Origin: Sulfurovum xiamenensis | GTDB lineage: Bacteria; Campylobacterota; Campylobacteria; Campylobacterales; Sulfurovaceae | DNA length: 64,000 nucleotides | Reading direction: 5' to 3' | Assembly: GCF_030347995.1 (NCBI RefSeq) | Contig: NZ_JAQIBC010000001.1 | Coordinates: 372,001 to 436,000, forward strand | Shown: positions 16,024 through 24,428 of the stretch, one piece after another | How the letters are laid out: each line of letters begins with the position of its first letter | Numbering within the stretch: position 1 is the first letter of the stretch | Program-made: the position numbers and the translations under genes | Notes under the pieces: model-generated | Seen by the model: only the letters and a program-made list of their open reading frames with translations | Database searches by the model: none | What the model was told of the DNA's origin: nothing

Positions 16024-16061
16024 GCAACTACAAAAATTAAATCATATACAAAGGAGTCACT

Positions 16062-16328
16062 ATGGCATTTGAACCATTAAAAGACAGACTGCTTGTTCTT
16101 CGTGAAGAGCAGTCAAATCAAACCGCTTCTGGGCTATATATTCCAGATACAGCCAAAGAAAAACCACTGGAAGGAAAAGTCGTTGCAGTTGGTCCTGATG
16201 CAAAAGAGGATGGTATTAATGTAGATGATACTGTAGTCTTTGCAAACTTCAGTGGCATGGAAGTCATGATCGAAGGTACAGAGTACCTGATATTAACAAG
16301 CAAAGAAGTGCTTGGATTAATCAAATAA
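16062..16328 (+). CDS. groS: Co-chaperonin GroES (10 kDa)
   Basis: An 88-residue GroES. The start FEPLKDRLLVLREEQSNQTASGLYIPDTAKEKP contains the mobile loop that docks on GroEL, and the C-terminal GTEYLILTSKEVLGLI is typical. It caps the GroEL ring during ATP-driven folding. AAGGAG lies 7 bases before the ATG. groEL follows after 16 bases, so the two are one operon driven by the promoter at 15995. Regulation by HspR or another heat-shock system is possible; no operator was recognised. Confidence 0.97.
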   Translation: MAFEPLKDRLLVLREEQSNQTASGLYIPDTAKEKPLEGKVVAVGPDAKEDGINVDDTVVFANFSGMEVMIEGTEYLILTSKEVLGLIK

Positions 16329-16341
16329 TTTAAGGAGATAA

Positions 16342-17973
<1,632 letters not shown>

Positions 17974-18378
17974 ATTCATTCCTGATTAGTACTCAGAATA
18001 TTCAGAGGATCTGCTGAACATCCTGTTTGGTAGATCTTTCTTCATACTCGCTACTTTCTTACTTTTACACTCTACTTATGCCTAAATGAATGACCTTTTA
18101 TGATATTTCCTTATCGATGAAAATAATGAGATTGAAAATCTATAGAAATACTATTAAATTTACTTAGGTTTGTACAATCCTTTACGAAGAATTAACACTT
18201 CTTTGCTATACTTCCAGCCCAAAATAACTTAAAGTATAGAAGCATACTTCTCTGGTAGCCCCTTCTAGATAAGACCATAAGTGTTTCTGTCCTTTGTAAC
18301 TTTTTCCGTCACTTTTTAAAGATGAAATGGTGTATGGCATGAGTTGGTTATTTGATAATTAAAGAAGAAAGGACGAGA
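17974..18378. other. Intergenic region with alternative hairpins
   Basis: No coding gene. CTATACTT (18206-18213) and ATACTT (18244-18249) can each pair with AAGTATAG (18232-18239), so two mutually exclusive hairpins are possible upstream of the small ORF at 18379. Confidence 0.4.
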
Positions 18379-18468
18379 ATGGAGTTACAATATATCTTTT
18401 TTGGTATCCTGACAGCATTAGTAATTACTACAGGTGCAATTGTGGCAATAACTAACGCTAAAAACTAG
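18379..18468 (+). CDS. 29-residue single-span membrane protein, in-frame amber then 28 further codons
   Basis: The ATG at 18379 follows AAGAAAGGACGAGA. The 29-residue product MELQYIFFGILTALVITTG...TNAKN is one membrane helix with a polar tail. The stop is TAG (18466-18468). The same frame then stays open for 28 codons (TREKDKTFRLRPKSQKVIHA...NKNRD) to TAA at 18553-18555, with the basic, polar character of a cytoplasmic tail. So it is either a genuine 29-residue protein, a 58-codon gene broken by a nonsense mutation, or a case of readthrough. A strong hairpin follows at 18566. Family unknown. Confidence 0.5.
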   Translation: MELQYIFFGILTALVITTGAIVAITNAKN

Positions 18469-18565
18469 ACAAGAGAAAAGGACAAGACATTCCGACTACG
18501 TCCAAAATCACAAAAAGTCATTCATGCAATCATAGATAATAAAAATAGAGACTAATGAGGGGTAA

Positions 18566-18600
18566 AAGCTACCGAACAGATTGTTCGGTAGCTTCTCTCT
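18566..18600. terminator. Strong terminator hairpin
   Basis: AAGCTACCGAACA and TGTTCGGTAGCTT form a 13-bp stem with a 3-base loop, followed by CTCTCT on the plus strand and an A run on the other side (AAAAGCT). It lies between the convergent small ORF and the EAL gene and may serve both. Confidence 0.8.
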
Positions 18601-18626
18601 ATATTCTAATGATTGTCAAATACCCA

Positions 18627-20444
18627 TTATCTGATCAGTTTTTGAAATTCAAACACAGGTAAGGGTTTTGAAAAATGGTATCCTTGCAGATAATCACATC
18701 CATAAGAAGTTATCATATCGACCATTTGTTTATTTTCAATACCTTCCACCACTATCTTCATGCCTAATGTATGTGCCAGTTCGATGATCGCTTTTACAAT
18801 TCTCTGATCTTCTTCGTTGGTTAAGATATAGTCGACCAAACTTTTGTCAATTTTTACAATATCTGCAGGAAATTTTTTCAAATATCCAAAAGAAGTATAC
18901 CCTGTACCAAAGTCATCCAATGAGATACCCACACCCAATTTTTTTAATGCAAGAAAGTATTTGACAGTCTGCGCTTCATTGAGCATAGCGATACCCTCTG
19001 TAATTTCAAATTTGATACATTCCGGATCAAGCTGATGCTCTGCAAGTTTTTTCTCTACATGTTGAACAAATTCACCCGTATTGATCTCAATCATAGATAC
19101 ATTGATCGAAACCTCGATACTCTTAAAATTGAACAGTTCCCAGCGTTTTTGCTGTTTCAGAACTTCATCCAGTATAAATTGGCCCAACTTCACAATAAAA
19201 CCTGTTTTCTCCATTAAAGAGATAAAGACATCCGGAGGGATCATACCATATTGCGGATGCTTCCATCGGATCAGTGCTTCAGCTGCAACAACTTCCTGAT
19301 CTTTTGATCGGACAATTGGCTGATAGTATACTTCAAATTCACCTCTGCTTAATGCACCCGGCATATCACTGTGAAGTCTCAATTCATCATACGCAGCTGT
19401 AAATTTTTCAGGTAAGAATATAGTGATATTATTATCACCCTCTTGTTCTGCTTGTGCCAACGCTTTATATGCATGATCAAGCAGTAGGCGTATATTTCCA
19501 CTATCTGGATATATGGCTATACCTGCTGAAGCAGTCAGATGTAAATGTACACCATCCATTTTATAAAATGTGGCCAATTTTTTCTGGATATTTTCTATAA
19601 ATATTTTTGCCTCATCTATAGAGTGCAAGTTCGTTACTGTCATCAAAAAATGATTATCAAACGTATGATATACAGATACATTTGCATTCTTCGTCAAAGT
19701 CTCCAAGTATGTAGCAAATTTTTTGAGTATATCATTAGCCTGTTCATCTCCTATAATGGATCGTAACCTTGAGAGATTGTCTAAACTCATAAGCATTAAA
19801 GCCAATTTATTTTTTTCTAAATGTGCTTTTGAAAAAAATGCCGGCAGGTCATTGTAGACCTGTAATTGATTGGGTAAGTGTGTCAATGGATGTTTAAAGT
19901 CCGCAGCAGATCGTTCCTTGGCTTTGCTTAGATCTTGAATCGATATCACATCACACAAGACACCCTTCGGCATCTCCATCACTATAGTATCTAAATATAC
20001 ATTCACAGGTATCTCATCATCTGCTGAAATTTTTAATGTAATATGAGGATAAGTACGTACTTTATTATTAGATGTGATACGATGTTCTTGAATAAATTGA
20101 TTTAATCCTGCCCACTCTTTTTTTACTTTGATTTGAGCCGTGCTTATAAATGTTTTCAATAAAAAATCACTTTTTAGATCCAGCAATCGTACCATGGCGT
20201 TACTTGCATATATCACTTTATTTTGGGGAGAAAGTATCAATACAGCATCATCAGAAAGATCAAATGCTTTTTGAAAAACCTTTAAGTTATTTTCAAGTGT
20301 TATTTTTAATTTCTTTTGTTGTCTTGAAAGCAGATACGTATAGAATACAAAGAGAATAGATAAAAGCACTATGGCCATTGTTGCATACTCTTCACGTGTG
20401 ATTTGAGCTATAATGTCTTGAAATCTTGTCAATATGATATCCAT
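18627..20444 (-). CDS. Membrane PAS-GGDEF(degenerate)-EAL cyclic-di-GMP phosphodiesterase
   Basis: A 605-residue regulator: one membrane segment (residues ~22-41), a PAS domain (~55-170), a GGDEF domain (~185-345) and an EAL domain (~355-605). The GGDEF catalytic loop is replaced by FDNHF, so no cyclase activity is expected. The EAL domain keeps AEALIRW, FEITEG, DDFGTGYTS, KIDKSLV and VEGIE, the residues that bind metal and substrate, so it should hydrolyse c-di-GMP. The PAS domain probably senses a cytosolic signal. Monocistronic, ending at the hairpin at 18566; xseA lies downstream on the same strand 5' side with 49 bases between. Confidence 0.93.
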   Translation of the reverse strand: MDIILTRFQDIIAQITREEYATMAIVLLSILFVFYTYLLSRQQKKLKITLENNLKVFQKAFDLSDDAVLILSPQNKVIYASNAMVRLLDLKSDFLLKTFISTAQIKVKKEWAGLNQFIQEHRITSNNKVRTYPHITLKISADDEIPVNVYLDTIVMEMPKGVLCDVISIQDLSKAKERSAADFKHPLTHLPNQLQVYNDLPAFFSKAHLEKNKLALMLMSLDNLSRLRSIIGDEQANDILKKFATYLETLTKNANVSVYHTFDNHFLMTVTNLHSIDEAKIFIENIQKKLATFYKMDGVHLHLTASAGIAIYPDSGNIRLLLDHAYKALAQAEQEGDNNITIFLPEKFTAAYDELRLHSDMPGALSRGEFEVYYQPIVRSKDQEVVAAEALIRWKHPQYGMIPPDVFISLMEKTGFIVKLGQFILDEVLKQQKRWELFNFKSIEVSINVSMIEINTGEFVQHVEKKLAEHQLDPECIKFEITEGIAMLNEAQTVKYFLALKKLGVGISLDDFGTGYTSFGYLKKFPADIVKIDKSLVDYILTNEEDQRIVKAIIELAHTLGMKIVVEGIENKQMVDMITSYGCDYLQGYHFSKPLPVFEFQKLIR

Positions 20445-20493
20445 CCCTGAACCCTAAAGGTATTAAACTAAATTATATTATAAATATTAAAAC

Positions 20494-21744
20494 TCAAGCT
20501 TTACTTAAACATAAAGCTTCTATTCGTGTTTCCGCATCTTGGACCGTAAATTTCTGATTGACTTCAATGGCACTCAGTTCAATGGTCTTCTCCTCTGCAG
20601 ATATTTGTGCCCAACCTTTACGACACTGCAGTTTAGGATCATTCATCTTTAATTTTTTATCCATATATTCCAGATACTGGTTTTTCTGCTCAAGAATGAA
20701 CACCAAATTCTGCCTATACTTTGTGTACATTTCAGGTAACAAAGAAGAGAAACGCTCTAACTTATACGTCATGATTCGCTTAAACTCCTCTTCTAAACGT
20801 ATAAACTCTATCTGTGTCTCTTTGAGTTGTCTGCTAGGTGAACTACGCAACAGTATCTCTTCTGTATGTTTTAATTCACGTACAAGATGCTGCAGTTTTT
20901 GATTCATCGCATAGGTAAATCGTTCAACCAGTTCATTTAAAGTATATAGTATCTCTCTCATATCCGGAAGTATCATCTCCATAGCAGCACTTGGAGTCGG
21001 CGCACGCAGATCTGCGACAAAGTCACTTATCATCACATCCACTTCATGTCCCACGGCACTCACTACAGGTGTTTGCATCGTAAAAAGAGCATCTGCTACC
21101 ATCTCCTCGTTAAAACTCCACAGATCTTCTGCACTACCCCCACCACGTCCTACGACCACTACATCCACACTTAAACTGTCCGCATAGTGCAAGGCATGGG
21201 CTATCTGGGCAGCGGCTTCATCCCCCTGTACCAATGTATCGACTATCACGACTTCTAGTAAGGGCCAGCGATGTTCAATGATCTTCAGCATATCATGTAG
21301 AGCAGCACTCTCTTTTGCTGTGACCAATGCTATTTTTCTAATATGTTTAGGGATGGGTTTTTTTCTTTGTGCATCAAAATAGCCCTTTTCTTTTAAGCGT
21401 TCTTTGAGCTGTTCATAGGCCAATGCCAAAGCACCCTTTCCGTAAGGTTCGACATGCACCGCATAGAATTGATATTCACCCCTGGGTGTATAAACGCCTA
21501 TAGAACCCTCTATGACGATATGCATCCCTTTTTCTATGCGGAATTTCAATTTCGAAACCGAAGAGCGCCACATGACACATTTGATACTGCTCTGCTGGTC
21601 TTTAATGGAAAAATAGATATGTCCTGATGTATGATAAGTTACCGACGCCACTTCACCTTCCACAAGAATATGCATAAAGGTGGCTTCAAGCAGTGATTTG
21701 ATTTTTGTATTGAGTGAGGAGACACTCATCATTGATTGACTCAT
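20494..21744 (-). CDS. xseA: Exodeoxyribonuclease VII large subunit
   Basis: A 416-residue protein. The N-terminal OB fold (VEGEVASVTYHTSGHIYFSIKDQQSSIKCVMW) is followed by the catalytic core with VDTLVQGDEAAAQIAHAL, VVGRGGGSAEDLWSFNEE and VVSAVGHEVDVMISDFVADLRAPTPSAAME, then a long coiled coil that binds XseB. Cuts single-stranded DNA to oligonucleotides. No xseB is next to it. ubiE lies 23 bases upstream on the same strand, so both belong to the ribD-ubiE-xseA unit. Confidence 0.96.
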   Translation of the reverse strand: MSQSMMSVSSLNTKIKSLLEATFMHILVEGEVASVTYHTSGHIYFSIKDQQSSIKCVMWRSSVSKLKFRIEKGMHIVIEGSIGVYTPRGEYQFYAVHVEPYGKGALALAYEQLKERLKEKGYFDAQRKKPIPKHIRKIALVTAKESAALHDMLKIIEHRWPLLEVVIVDTLVQGDEAAAQIAHALHYADSLSVDVVVVGRGGGSAEDLWSFNEEMVADALFTMQTPVVSAVGHEVDVMISDFVADLRAPTPSAAMEMILPDMREILYTLNELVERFTYAMNQKLQHLVRELKHTEEILLRSSPSRQLKETQIEFIRLEEEFKRIMTYKLERFSSLLPEMYTKYRQNLVFILEQKNQYLEYMDKKLKMNDPKLQCRKGWAQISAEEKTIELSAIEVNQKFTVQDAETRIEALCLSKA

Positions 21745-21767
21745 GGTACTCCTTTTTGATCTATGCG

Positions 21768-22505
21768 TTAAATTTTTTGTGCAACGAGAAGGGTCGAGAT
21801 ACCCATAGAGAAAGATTTGATATACTTCATCTCAAATCCGGCTTCTTCCAACTCTTTGGCCAGCATTTCTGTGGTTAAGAACTCTTCGATCGAGTCCGGC
21901 AGATATTTATAGGCTTCATAATTCTTGGAGATCAGTCCACCTACACGAGGAAGCACCTTTTTCATACCAAAATCAACGATCTTGTTGACCACACCTCTTC
22001 TGTCTTGTTTGGTAAATTCGAGGATAATTACAATACCATGTGGTTTAAGTGCACGGTTGAACTCTTGCAGTGCCTCTACCCTATCTACCACGTTACGAAT
22101 ACCGTAAGAGATGGAGATCACATCCGTACTCTCATCTTCTATGGGCAGCTTTTGGGCTTTTCCTTCAATGAACTCTGCGAAATCCACTTTTTTTCTTGCC
22201 ACGTCCAGCATACCTACAGAAGGGTCGATTCCTACATATTTGTCAATCTTGACACCATTCTTTTTGGCTTGTTCTTTCCAGTAGATTAGCAGGTCTCCCG
22301 TACCCGTAGCCACATCTGTCACCTGTGTCAACTCTTTTTTATCCAGGATCTCAAAGGCTTTGTCACACCCTTTTTTGCGCCACTGGATGTCGATGCCAAA
22401 ACTCAATACCCTGTTCGCCAAGTCATACGTTGATGCAATATCATCAAACATTGTGACAATTTTTTCTTGTTTCTCTTCTTTATCCGTTAATTTCTCAATG
22501 CCCAA
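21768..22505 (-). CDS. ubiE: Demethylmenaquinone/ubiquinone C-methyltransferase
   Basis: A 245-residue SAM-dependent methyltransferase: FDDIASTYDLANRVLSFGID, the SAM-binding DVATGTGDLL, DPSVGMLDVARKK, SYGIRNVVDR and the typical PHGIVIILEFTKQ. In this phylum it acts on demethylmenaquinone, the last step of menaquinone synthesis (also called menG). Its start overlaps the end of ribD by 11 bases, so the two are translationally coupled. Confidence 0.95.
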   Translation of the reverse strand: MGIEKLTDKEEKQEKIVTMFDDIASTYDLANRVLSFGIDIQWRKKGCDKAFEILDKKELTQVTDVATGTGDLLIYWKEQAKKNGVKIDKYVGIDPSVGMLDVARKKVDFAEFIEGKAQKLPIEDESTDVISISYGIRNVVDRVEALQEFNRALKPHGIVIILEFTKQDRRGVVNKIVDFGMKKVLPRVGGLISKNYEAYKYLPDSIEEFLTTEMLAKELEEAGFEMKYIKSFSMGISTLLVAQKI

Positions 22506-23487
22506 TTTTTTTGCTCCATATCATCAGATCTTTATCTTTTTTATCTTGATACAAAAAATGTAAATTCATAGTTGTATTATAGGTTAAATTATTCGTAGAG
22601 AGCTTAGGTGTCTGGTAAATAAGCATCCAATCTATCTTCTCTTGAAGTGCCTTCAGCATACCCTCACCACCTTCTACCAAAACAAAAGACGGTGTCTCTA
22701 AAAAATCCAATCTAGTGATAACTTCTACACGCCTATTCTCAACAGTGAAAAGCGGGATCTCTCTATCAAGGTTGTCTTCTTTGGCATAGATCTTAACGTC
22801 AGGTGCCTGTGCTTGGATAAATCTGCAATCCAAAGTTGGCCTGTCTACTCTTACCGTATTTCCACCTATAAGCAGTGTATCACACACTTCTCTTAACTGA
22901 TGTACGTGGGTCAAGGATGCCTGAGAACTTAAGTAACCCCCACCGATACGCCCATTGGTCGTCTGCGCCAGTTTAAACAATACAAAGGCCCTCTTTTGCC
23001 AAATAAGAAAAGGTTCTATCAGTGCCTGACACTCCTTTTTTAGTACACCTACAGTTACATGTTCCAACTGCTTCATCCCCCCGCCATGTCCCGCTATAGG
23101 ATCCTCTGTACCTATGACTACCCTGTGCAGTGCAAGTGACTGCAGTAAAGAGGCACAGGAAGGTGTTTTTCCTTCATGTGAACAGGGTTCAAGTGTCACA
23201 TAGATACTACATTGAGCAAAAAAATCTTTGGGAAGTGCTAAAAGAAAGGCATGTGCCTTATGGGAATCATAGGGATCAAAATCTATAGATCTGTGTGAAA
23301 GTGTTTCGTAGGCTGAGAGCAATGCCAACACTTCCGCATGTGAAGTGCCAGCTTTTTGGTGCGCCTCTATGGATAAAATGTTTCCCTCTAGTACAACGAC
23401 TGCACCTACTGCAGGGTTGGGGTAGGTCAAGCCTTGGTATTCCCAGGCTTTATCCAGGGCAAGTTGCATATAAAACTCATCTCTCAC
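22495..23487 (-). CDS. ribD: Bifunctional riboflavin deaminase/reductase RibD
   Basis: A 330-residue two-domain enzyme. Residues ~1-145 form the cytidine-deaminase-like domain with the zinc site TSHAEVLAL and PCSHEGKTPSC; the rest is the reductase (QTTNGRIGGG, CDTLLIGGNTVRVDRPTLDCR, FVLVEGGEGMLKAL). It performs steps two and three of riboflavin synthesis. The deaminase signature LALDKAWEYQGLTYPNPAVGAVVV is clear. It lies 30 bases after rimP on the same strand. Confidence 0.95.
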   Translation of the reverse strand: MRDEFYMQLALDKAWEYQGLTYPNPAVGAVVVLEGNILSIEAHQKAGTSHAEVLALLSAYETLSHRSIDFDPYDSHKAHAFLLALPKDFFAQCSIYVTLEPCSHEGKTPSCASLLQSLALHRVVIGTEDPIAGHGGGMKQLEHVTVGVLKKECQALIEPFLIWQKRAFVLFKLAQTTNGRIGGGYLSSQASLTHVHQLREVCDTLLIGGNTVRVDRPTLDCRFIQAQAPDVKIYAKEDNLDREIPLFTVENRRVEVITRLDFLETPSFVLVEGGEGMLKALQEKIDWMLIYQTPKLSTNNLTYNTTMNLHFLYQDKKDKDLMIWSKKIGH

Positions 23488-23517
23488 AGCAACTTCTCCT
23501 TTTTGTAAAAGTGAACT

Positions 23518-23949
23518 CTAGTTCCAGTCAAAATAGGTTTTTGCTGTACCTAATGCTCCATATTCAAAGCTTTCATCACCCTGCTTTGTCTCTACAACGA
23601 TACCATCGTTATCAGCACTTTTAAGGGTTCCTTTCACTTTATCACCGCCTGAGATCTTGAGCTTCACTTTTTCACCGATCGCATTTTTAAAGTGCACTGG
23701 TTTTGTGAGTTTTCTTTCAATCCCTGGAGAACTGACCTCCAAACGGTATTTCTGACTCATAGGAGGATGCACATCTAAAAAAGGAGAAAGTTCGTGAGAA
23801 ATATCTGCACACAGATCAAGATCCACACCACCCGCTTTTGTTATCAGAACACGAAAAATCGTCTCTTCAAACTCTGTCACTATCTCTATATCATACAGGG
23901 ATGCACCATTGGCTTCTATAATTTTAGCGATTTGTGTTTCAAGATTCAT
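23518..23949 (-). CDS. rimP: Ribosome maturation factor RimP
   Basis: A 143-residue protein needed for 30S assembly. I start at the ATG at 23949, as GGAGAG lies 7 bases upstream inside rbfA; another ATG at 23967 has a weaker site. N-terminal domain: ANGASLYDIEIVTEFEETIFRVLI; the conserved DLDLCADISHELSPFLD and YRLEVSSPGIERKL are present; an SH3-like C-terminal domain follows (VKGTLKSADNDGIVVE). It overlaps rbfA by 11 bases; the set infB-rbfA-rimP is a classical translation cluster. Confidence 0.95.
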   Translation of the reverse strand: MNLETQIAKIIEANGASLYDIEIVTEFEETIFRVLITKAGGVDLDLCADISHELSPFLDVHPPMSQKYRLEVSSPGIERKLTKPVHFKNAIGEKVKLKISGGDKVKGTLKSADNDGIVVETKQGDESFEYGALGTAKTYFDWN

Positions 23950-24325
23950 CTGTAGACTCTCCGTCATCTTTTGTTTTTCTCGTACTTATTTGTTTAAAGA
24001 GATCTTCTATTCGACTCACTTTTTCTAGCTGATGATCGAACTCGAAAGTAAGTCTTGGCGCCTTAAACCACCCTTCACTCTGTTTACAATGGTTTTGTAT
24101 ATATCCTGCTACAGTCCGTAACTGTCTAAGCGCTTCATTCTGTTCTTTCTCATTAAGGAAGGAGGTATCAAGATATACCTTCGCATCCGACCTACCTTTT
24201 GAACACACCACATCAGTCACTGTCAGTCCGTTGATACGCTCATCATCCAAACTACCGAGTGCCTCAGGAATAATCTCTTTAAGTATAGATTCTACACGAT
24301 GTCTTTTGATCTCTTCATGTGTCAT
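23939..24325 (-). CDS. rbfA: 30S ribosome-binding factor RbfA
   Basis: A 128-residue KH-like protein that helps mature the 5' end of 16S rRNA and cold adaptation. Visible: HRVESILKEIIPEALGSLDDERINGLTVTDVVCSKGRSDAKVYLD and the basic/hydrophobic LRQLRTVAGYIQNH, RLTFEFDHQLEKVSRIEDLF. Some 100 bases separate it from infB; a hairpin lies in that gap (24383-24416). The acidic tail overlaps rimP. Confidence 0.94.
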   Translation of the reverse strand: MTHEEIKRHRVESILKEIIPEALGSLDDERINGLTVTDVVCSKGRSDAKVYLDTSFLNEKEQNEALRQLRTVAGYIQNHCKQSEGWFKAPRLTFEFDHQLEKVSRIEDLFKQISTRKTKDDGESTDES

Positions 24326-24387
24326 CTTTAACCTTTCTTATACATAATGCGACAAGTCGTCACATAAGCCAACGCCTGAAATGACAT

Positions 24388-24416
24388 CAGCGTCAGCATT
24401 GTCATTTGGACTTTCT
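24388..24416 (-). other. Hairpin between infB and rbfA
   Basis: AAATGACA and TGTCATTT pair around a loop containing CAGCGTCAGCA. No T tract follows on the minus strand, so it is more likely an mRNA processing or stability element than a terminator. Confidence 0.35.
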
Positions 24417-24428
24417 TCCAATGACGTC

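Noticed and set aside
15995-16061. CIRCE element before groES
   Set aside because: Searched for TTAGCACTC-N9-GAGTGCTAA and close forms; nothing found.
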